Below are positions 31,228-35,822 of a stretch of DNA of 35,822 nucleotides, piece after piece. This stretch comes from Euryarchaeota archaeon RBG_13_57_23 (GTDB taxonomy: Archaea; Thermoplasmatota; Thermoplasmata; UBA10834): assembly GCA_001800675.1 (NCBI GenBank), contig MGVW01000035.1, positions 172,772 to 208,593 of the forward strand. The letters run 5' to 3'. Within the stretch, counting starts at the first letter, position 1. The number at the start of each line of letters is the position of its first letter. The position numbers and the translations under genes were made by a program. The notes under the pieces were generated by a model. The model had not been told where the DNA came from and ran no database searches. It worked only from the letters and a program-made list of their open reading frames with translations.

Positions 31228-32406
31228 ATGCATGAAACAGATAGAATTATCTATTGTCAACCTGATGCGCGCGACAAGGTGGCAGATTTGACTGACCAGC
31301 AAGCGATGGAATTCCTTGAAGAGCTATGCAATTGCTTCGGACCTTCGGGGTTCGAAAGAGAGCCCGCCATTATTGTCAGGGAGTATGTGTCCCGATTCTC
31401 CGACGAGGTCTTCACGGATCGGCTCGGATCGCTCATGTTCAAGAAGAAGGGCACCGCCGACAGCCCGATTGTGCTCCTACCTGGCCACATCGACGAGGTC
31501 GGGTTCATAATTTCCTCGATCAACAAGCTCGGATACCTCACGTTCAACCCGCTGGGCGGATGGTTCGACCAGGTGCTCCTCGGGCAGAGGGTCAAGGTCA
31601 GGACTGCCAGAGGCATCGTGCCTGGGATAATAGCCGCGAAGCCTCCGCACCTACTGACCGCGGAGGAGAGAACCAAGGTGATCCTGAAGGAGAAGATGTT
31701 CATCGACATAGGCGCCTCCAACGAGGACGAGGCGAAGGAGATGGGCGTGAGGGTCGGAAACCCCGTCATTCCTGACTCTTCGTTCTCGACGATGCAGAAG
31801 AAAGTGTTCAAGGACGGAAAAAGGAAGGGCGTCGACACTCTGGCCTTCGGGAAAGCCTTCGACGACAGGATCGGCGCTTGGATCGCTGCCGAGACTGTGC
31901 GCACGCTGTTCGACAAGAAGATCAAACATCCGAACACGGTTGTCGGCGCAGCGACGACTCAGGAGGAGGTCGGCCTCCGCGGTGCGAGGACGACCGCATG
32001 GGTGACGAAGCCCGATGTGTGCATCACGCTCGAAGTTGACATTGCGGGAGATGTGCCCGGGATCGAGGCACACGAGGCGGCAGCCAAGATCGGCATGGGC
32101 CCTTCTGTCACCACCTATGACAGCTCGATGATACCCAACCAGGACCTGGTCGAGTTGGTCATCCGGACCGCTGAGAAGAACAAGATACCGTACCAGCTCT
32201 CCCAGGTCAAAGGAGGGACCGACGCTGGCGCCATACACATGTCTTACGCCGGTTGCCCGAGCGTAGTCCTCGGAGTGCCAACCAGACACATCCACTCTCA
32301 CGCCGGCATCATGAGCATCTCGGATGCCGAGAACTGCGTGAAGCTCATCGTGGAACTCGTCAAGAAGCTGGACAAGAAGACCGTCGAGGGTCTGACCAAG
32401 GTCTGA
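31228..32406 (+). CDS. M42-family aminopeptidase (tetrahedral aminopeptidase / endoglucanase-like)
   Basis: A metallo-aminopeptidase of up to 392 residues from a family that forms 12-subunit tetrahedra in archaea and trims peptides. The metal-ligand segments are present: G-H-I-D-E-V-G (H87, numbered from ATG 31228), F-D-D-R-I-G, T-Q-E-E-V-G-L-R-G-A (catalytic Glu), L-E-V-D-I-A-G-D and R-H-I-H-S-H-A-G. The start is uncertain: the first ~20 residues have no family likeness, and TTG 31288, with GGTGG 5 nt before it, would begin (M)-T-D-Q-Q-A-M-E-F-L. Older annotations call such genes endoglucanase; peptidase is the correct chemistry. Confidence 0.93.
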   Translation: MHETDRIIYCQPDARDKVADLTDQQAMEFLEELCNCFGPSGFEREPAIIVREYVSRFSDEVFTDRLGSLMFKKKGTADSPIVLLPGHIDEVGFIISSINKLGYLTFNPLGGWFDQVLLGQRVKVRTARGIVPGIIAAKPPHLLTAEERTKVILKEKMFIDIGASNEDEAKEMGVRVGNPVIPDSSFSTMQKKVFKDGKRKGVDTLAFGKAFDDRIGAWIAAETVRTLFDKKIKHPNTVVGAATTQEEVGLRGARTTAWVTKPDVCITLEVDIAGDVPGIEAHEAAAKIGMGPSVTTYDSSMIPNQDLVELVIRTAEKNKIPYQLSQVKGGTDAGAIHMSYAGCPSVVLGVPTRHIHSHAGIMSISDAENCVKLIVELVKKLDKKTVEGLTKV

Positions 32407-32420
32407 TGTAAGGTGTTGAA

Positions 32421-32999
32421 ATGGGCGTCTCGCTCGATCCGGGCCTGATAAGGGACTTGATTGAGGCGAAAGCCGCGGTTGCGAGACACGGCATAGTCCT
32501 GATCAGATCGATCGAGAACGACCTCGCCCCCGCGATAGTCTCGGAGGCGAGGGACTCGATGGCCGCATCGCCAAGGAAGCTATCGCAGATGACCGAGGGA
32601 GAGCTGGACAAGTACTTGCTGAGACTCCGCAAGAAGGCGATGAGGACTTCGGACGATCTCGCGGAACTGTACAAACGCCTACTGTCGCGGCTCGGAACGG
32701 ACAACATGATCGATCTCCAGAAGGACCTTGAAGGCATCGGACAACTGTACTCCTGGGAGCGCATCGCCAAATCTGTGGAAGAGGTCAACCCAATCCTGAC
32801 GGAGAGAGGTTTTGGACGAATAGACCTCGGAGATCCGTCTTCCCTGTCTGAGGAGTTCGCAATCGAGCTGCAGCAGAAGTGGCCGGTCGCCTTCGGCAGG
32901 TTCTCGAAGCTGGCAAAGGAAGCGTCGGATGAGCTCCAGCGTGAGGATGAGGTCGCAGAGAGACCCCCGAAGGGCAAGAAGCCTTCGAAGCGCGGGTGA
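32421..32999 (+). CDS. Unknown helical protein, possibly DNA-metabolism linked
   Basis: The 192-residue product is predicted almost all helical, rich in charged residues, with a Lys/Arg/Pro-rich C-terminal tail. I do not recognise the family. It has no membrane segment and no cysteine. The overall build recalls GINS-type replication proteins, but the diagnostic features are not clear, so I do not assign it. AAGGTG 7 nt upstream supports ATG 32421, and the gene lies 14 nt after the peptidase stop. The dUTPase-like gene begins 4 nt after its own stop, so the three genes likely share one transcript. Confidence 0.75.
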   Translation: MGVSLDPGLIRDLIEAKAAVARHGIVLIRSIENDLAPAIVSEARDSMAASPRKLSQMTEGELDKYLLRLRKKAMRTSDDLAELYKRLLSRLGTDNMIDLQKDLEGIGQLYSWERIAKSVEEVNPILTERGFGRIDLGDPSSLSEEFAIELQQKWPVAFGRFSKLAKEASDELQREDEVAERPPKGKKPSKRG

Positions 33000-33003
33000 G
33001 CGG

Positions 33004-33501
33004 GTGGCGGTCCTGTCAGACAATGACATACTGGGGATGCTGAAGGACGGCAGTCTCAGAATCGACGGGTTTCGCGAAAGCAATCTGACTCCCAACGGCT
33101 ACGACGTCACGATAGAGGAGATTTGGGTCCCTTCGACCGATCTCCGCAAGAAGGACGGTGTCGTCAATGTGCCGGCCCGATCGTGGTTCGTCATCGGGAC
33201 GAAGGAGTACCTCGTCCTTCCCGAGACAATCGTAGGCGAGATATGGATCAGGACGACTTGGGTGAGGAAAGGCATATTGTCCTCTTTTGGGAGAATCGAT
33301 GCTGGGTTCAACGGGAACCTGACCTTTTCAGCGTACAATGCATCTGGAGACGGGGTGGAAGTGAGAATCGGTGACAGGTTTGCGCAGGTGGTCTTCGAGG
33401 AGCTGCGCACCCCTCCCGCAAAGGCATACAAGGAACGCTCGGGTAACTACCAGGGACAGAGGGGCATAACACTTCAGCCCAAGCGTGATCAGACGAACTG
33501 A
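33004..33501 (+). CDS. dut: dUTPase-like protein of the dCTP deaminase superfamily
   Basis: A 165-residue trimer-fold nucleotide hydrolase. The motifs are N-L-T-P-N-G-Y-D-V-T-I (binding-loop region), G-I-L-S-S-F-G-R-I-D-A-G-F-N-G-N-L, and G-D-R-F-A-Q-V-V-F. In dCTP deaminases the strand after G-F-x-G carries a catalytic Glu (T-L-E). Here it reads L-T-F-S-A-Y-N, with Ser in that place, as in archaeal dUTPases, so hydrolysis of dUTP without deamination is more likely. The GTG at 33004 is chosen; an upstream in-frame ATG at 32929 would overlap the previous gene by 71 nt. The 3' end overlaps trm5 on the other strand by 13 bp. Confidence 0.82.
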   Translation: MAVLSDNDILGMLKDGSLRIDGFRESNLTPNGYDVTIEEIWVPSTDLRKKDGVVNVPARSWFVIGTKEYLVLPETIVGEIWIRTTWVRKGILSSFGRIDAGFNGNLTFSAYNASGDGVEVRIGDRFAQVVFEELRTPPAKAYKERSGNYQGQRGITLQPKRDQTN

Positions 33502-34493
33502 AGGTCCAATCCGTAGAAGTTCATGGTTGGGGAGTAGCTCTTGACCTTTCTCCTGGCCAACTCCTTCATCACTCGACTTTCCCCCCTTGCCAGGTTGGCA
33601 ATCATGTCCAGTCGCTCACCGAGCTTGGAGTCCTCGAGTATCTCGTAGTAGTGCACGACACCGGAAGGCTTCAGCGCTCTTATCGCGTCGGAGATGAAGT
33701 CGCTCGCCTGGTGTGGCAGGTTCATGATAATCCTGTCCGCCTTCTCCAGCCCCGCAATCTCCGCCCTCGCATCTCCGAGAATGGGCGTGACCGACGCCAC
33801 CTTGTTGAGGGCTAGATTCTCTTTCATGAGCGAGATGGCGTCGGGGTTCACATCGATGGCGTAGACTACTTTCGGCTGCCTCGTCTTTGCGATCATGATG
33901 GCAAATGGTCCGACGCCAGAAAACATGTCCACGACGACCTCGCCGGGCTTCACCTGATTGGCGACTATGTCCCTCTCCGTCGCGAGCCGGGGCGAGAAGA
34001 AGGCCTTGGCGACATCGATCTTGAAGACCATTCCGTACTCCCTGTGGAGGGTTTCGGTCGTCTTCTCTCCTGCGACGACCTTGACGTTCCGCGTCCTGAA
34101 CTGATCTATCACACCTGCATCCTGGCACACAGTCTTGATCGATTTCTGAGTGGCAATAATCGCCTGTCCTATCTGCTTCGCGAAGGGCGCGACCTCGTCT
34201 GCCATCTTGACGACTGCTATGGTTCCGAGGGTATCGTAGGATGAAGGCAGCAGGGGCCGGAGCTCGTCTGGGATGTCGACGAGCACGCGGTAGTCCGTCA
34301 CCTGCTCCTCGGACTCCTTGAAGTCCGCAGTCTCGATCGGGAGACCGAGGTCTATCCTCTGAGAGATGGGGAAGTAGACGTTCTTCTTGTCGGAGCGTAT
34401 CTGGAGCTCCTTTCTCAGGATGCCCTTCTCCATCAGCTTCCGACGGATCGGCTCCGCTCTCATCTTCGGAACCACGAGACACAGGGATTCCAT
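33489..34493 (-). CDS. trm5: tRNA (guanine37-N1)-methyltransferase Trm5
   Basis: Methylates G37 next to the anticodon, preventing frameshifting. The 334-residue protein has the archaeal layout: an N-terminal D1-like part, a middle D2 domain, and a Rossmann SAM domain from about residue 165. The hallmarks are F-F-S-P-R-L-A-T-E-R, V-V-V-D-M-F-S-G-V-G-P-F-A-I (SAM motif I), A-I-D-V-N-P-D, and M-N-L-P-H-Q-A. Trm5 is the archaeal/eukaryotic counterpart of the unrelated bacterial TrmD. The ATG at 34493 gives the expected start; the promoter-like GAGTTATCTATC lies about 25-38 nt upstream. Confidence 0.94.
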   Translation of the reverse strand: MESLCLVVPKMRAEPIRRKLMEKGILRKELQIRSDKKNVYFPISQRIDLGLPIETADFKESEEQVTDYRVLVDIPDELRPLLPSSYDTLGTIAVVKMADEVAPFAKQIGQAIIATQKSIKTVCQDAGVIDQFRTRNVKVVAGEKTTETLHREYGMVFKIDVAKAFFSPRLATERDIVANQVKPGEVVVDMFSGVGPFAIMIAKTRQPKVVYAIDVNPDAISLMKENLALNKVASVTPILGDARAEIAGLEKADRIIMNLPHQASDFISDAIRALKPSGVVHYYEILEDSKLGERLDMIANLARGESRVMKELARRKVKSYSPTMNFYGLDLQFV

Positions 34494-34567
34494 CGAGGGA
34501 GCAAATCAGACTACTCGATAGATAACTCAATCGGAGACCGCCTTCGAGAGAAGACTACATTACTCGG

Positions 34568-35395
34568 ATGCCCAATCAAGGGATGATGGCGCTAGCTGAG
34601 GGCAGGCTGGTGTTTGTGGGCCTGGGCCTGCACGACGAGCGGAGCATCACGCTTCGAGGGATGGATGCGATACGGCAGGCCGACGTGGTCTTCGCGGAAT
34701 CGTACACCTCCATCCTTTCGGAGGGGTCTCTCTCCCGACTCGAATCTGCCACTGGCAAGAAGATCCAGTTGCTGGACAGGACGGCCGTCGAGGATGGGAA
34801 GACGATACTCGATGCATGCAAATCCAGCAGGGTCGTGCTCCTTGTCGTGGGAGACCCAATGATGGCTACGACCCATGTCGATCTACGCCTACGGGCCGAG
34901 ATGCAATCCGTCAGCACTGAGGTCGTCCACGGGGTTTCCGTGCTGACGGCCGTGCCCGGGTCGCTCGGCCTCCAACACTACAAGTTCGGCAGGACGACAT
35001 CCCTGCCATTCCCCCAAGAGGGATATTCGCCAACGAGTCCATACGACACCATCGCGGAGAACCTCTCGCGCGGACTGCACACACTCGTACTGCTTGACAT
35101 AGATGCCGAGAACTCGAAGTACATGACTGCGAACGAGGGCCTGCACTTACTTCAGGACATGGAACGCAGGACCTCCAAGCTCATCATCACAGAAGCGACC
35201 TTGGTCTGTGTGGTTGCGCGCGCAGGGTCACCAGAGGCATGTGTGAGGGCCGGACGAATCTCGGGCCTTGTGAACATGGACTTCGGGCCAACTCCGCACT
35301 CGATTGTCATCCCCGGTCGCCTTCACTTCATGGAGGAAGAAGCACTTAGAACGCTGGCTGACCACAACGCTGCACTTTCACCAGAGAAAGAATGA
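34568..35395 (+). CDS. dphB: Diphthine synthase
   Basis: SAM-dependent methylation of the modified histidine of elongation factor 2 during diphthamide synthesis. The 275-residue protein has the tetrapyrrole-methylase fold: L-V-F-V-G-L-G-L-H-D-E-R-S-I at the start, F-A-E-S-Y-T-S, V-V-G-D-P-M-M-A-T-T-H (SAM site), H-G-V-S-V-L-T-A and H-Y-K-F-G-R-T-T. The ATG at 34568 gives an N-terminus about 12 residues longer than most homologs; ATG 34586 or GTG 34610 would fit them better. It is divergent from trm5, another translation-accuracy gene. Confidence 0.93.
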   Translation: MPNQGMMALAEGRLVFVGLGLHDERSITLRGMDAIRQADVVFAESYTSILSEGSLSRLESATGKKIQLLDRTAVEDGKTILDACKSSRVVLLVVGDPMMATTHVDLRLRAEMQSVSTEVVHGVSVLTAVPGSLGLQHYKFGRTTSLPFPQEGYSPTSPYDTIAENLSRGLHTLVLLDIDAENSKYMTANEGLHLLQDMERRTSKLIITEATLVCVVARAGSPEACVRAGRISGLVNMDFGPTPHSIVIPGRLHFMEEEALRTLADHNAALSPEKE

Positions 35396-35397
35396 GG

Positions 35398-35435
35398 ACC
35401 GGACGGAGAACCTCCAAACGCTCCATCCGTCCGGT
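35398..35435. terminator. Perfect hairpin between convergent genes
   Basis: ACCGGACGGA (35398-35407) and TCCGTCCGGT (35426-35435) form a 10-bp perfect stem with an 18-nt loop, 3 nt after the dphB stop and 18 nt before the stop of the opposing gene. No clear T-run follows on either strand, so a structural 3'-end or termination role is an inference from position. Confidence 0.5.
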
Positions 35436-35453
35436 GAAGGCTAAGGCTAGACT

Positions 35454-35822
35454 CTAGAGAGCTTTGATCTCCTGTTTCACCTCGATTCCCTTGGGAGCTA
35501 GTCGATCGACGAACTTCTTCGCCGGAAGCTGTTCGGGCACGATGAGCCCCTTTTCCTTCACATCGCCTGCCAGGAAGAGCTCAGCGCCGACAGCGCCTCC
35601 CACGCCCACCAGATAGCCCGTGGCGTTGCTTCGGCATATGTCCCAGGCCTTCTCGTGAGACATGGTCATCCAGATCTTGACCATGGTCCTCTTGCCGTTC
35701 TTGATCCCGATGACCTCGACCACCAGTCCGGCGTATCCCTTGACCTTGCCAGCCAGCTCGACGGGTCTAGGCATGAGCGCAACGACCACATCTATCGGCC
35801 TCACCTTGACGCCCTTGACATC
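35454..35822 (-). CDS. Saccharopine dehydrogenase-like protein (3' part)
   Basis: The frame runs off the right edge without a start; about 122 residues are visible. The segment T-G-Y-L-V-G-V-G-G-A-V-G-A-E-L-F-L-A-G followed by G-L-I-V-P-E-Q-L-P-A-K-K-F is the typical C-terminal region of the saccharopine dehydrogenase/Lys9 family. Members include lysine-pathway enzymes and carboxynorspermidine dehydrogenase, so the substrate is open. A GTG at 35804 is in frame but has coding sequence before it. It converges on dphB. Confidence 0.8.
   Translation of the reverse strand, partial: DVKGVKVRPIDVVVALMPRPVELAGKVKGYAGLVVEVIGIKNGKRTMVKIWMTMSHEKAWDICRSNATGYLVGVGGAVGAELFLAGDVKEKGLIVPEQLPAKKFVDRLAPKGIEVKQEIKAL

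Overview
The window is dense archaeal DNA (roughly 55-60% G+C by eye) coding for core biosynthesis. The gene families point to an anaerobic euryarchaeon, most likely a Thermoplasmatota-type lineage or a methanogen relative. Reasons: the archaeal riboflavin enzymes RibL and RibC; Trm5 and DphB; an Lrp regulator with a TRASH domain; the 2-amino-3,7-dideoxy-heptulosonate (ADTH) route to dehydroquinate; a GHMP-type shikimate kinase; and the three-protein sulfide-to-homocysteine system known from methanogens. TATA-like boxes sit about 23-27 nt before several start codons, as in leaderless archaeal mRNAs. No methanogenesis gene is present, so the lineage call is inference.

Layout. 1-942: 3' end of an FtsX-type ABC permease. 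991-3074: ribB-ribL-ribC-ribH. 3119-5032: a PP-loop (PAPS-reductase-like) protein with zinc-ribbon, PUA and ferredoxin parts, facing an unknown gene (5029-5886, minus). 6055-10334: carAB. 10350-11946 (minus): a Cys-type THI4 and a degenerate archaemetzincin-like gene. 12170-12976: a tiny YHS metal-site protein facing an Lrp-TRASH regulator. 13121-13514: a decayed zinc-ribbon-like gene. 13577-15026 (minus): a DMT transporter and an ACT-domain regulator, divergent from the main operon.

15178-27598: twelve genes on the plus strand, overlapping by 4 nt or nearly abutting: aroA', aroB', aroDE fusion, shikimate kinase, aroA, aroC, chorismate mutase-tyrA fusion, asd, L-aspartate semialdehyde sulfurtransferase (COG1900), NIL-ferredoxin, COG2122 and aspartate kinase. 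Aspartate semialdehyde is the shared node: lysC and asd make it, AroA' uses it for aromatic rings, and the COG1900/NIL-ferredoxin/COG2122 set uses it for homocysteine. Three of the twelve (aroB', aroA, tyrA) have no in-frame ATG, GTG or TTG where the protein must begin; CTG, ACG and CTG fit best.

27595-31118 (minus): a molybdopterin oxidoreductase, nitroreductase, flavin reductase and GcvH. 31228-33501 (plus): an M42 aminopeptidase, an unknown helical protein and a dUTPase-like protein. 33489-34493 (minus): Trm5. 34568-35395: DphB, followed by a perfect 10-bp hairpin and then the 3' end of a saccharopine dehydrogenase-like gene (minus) that runs off the right edge.
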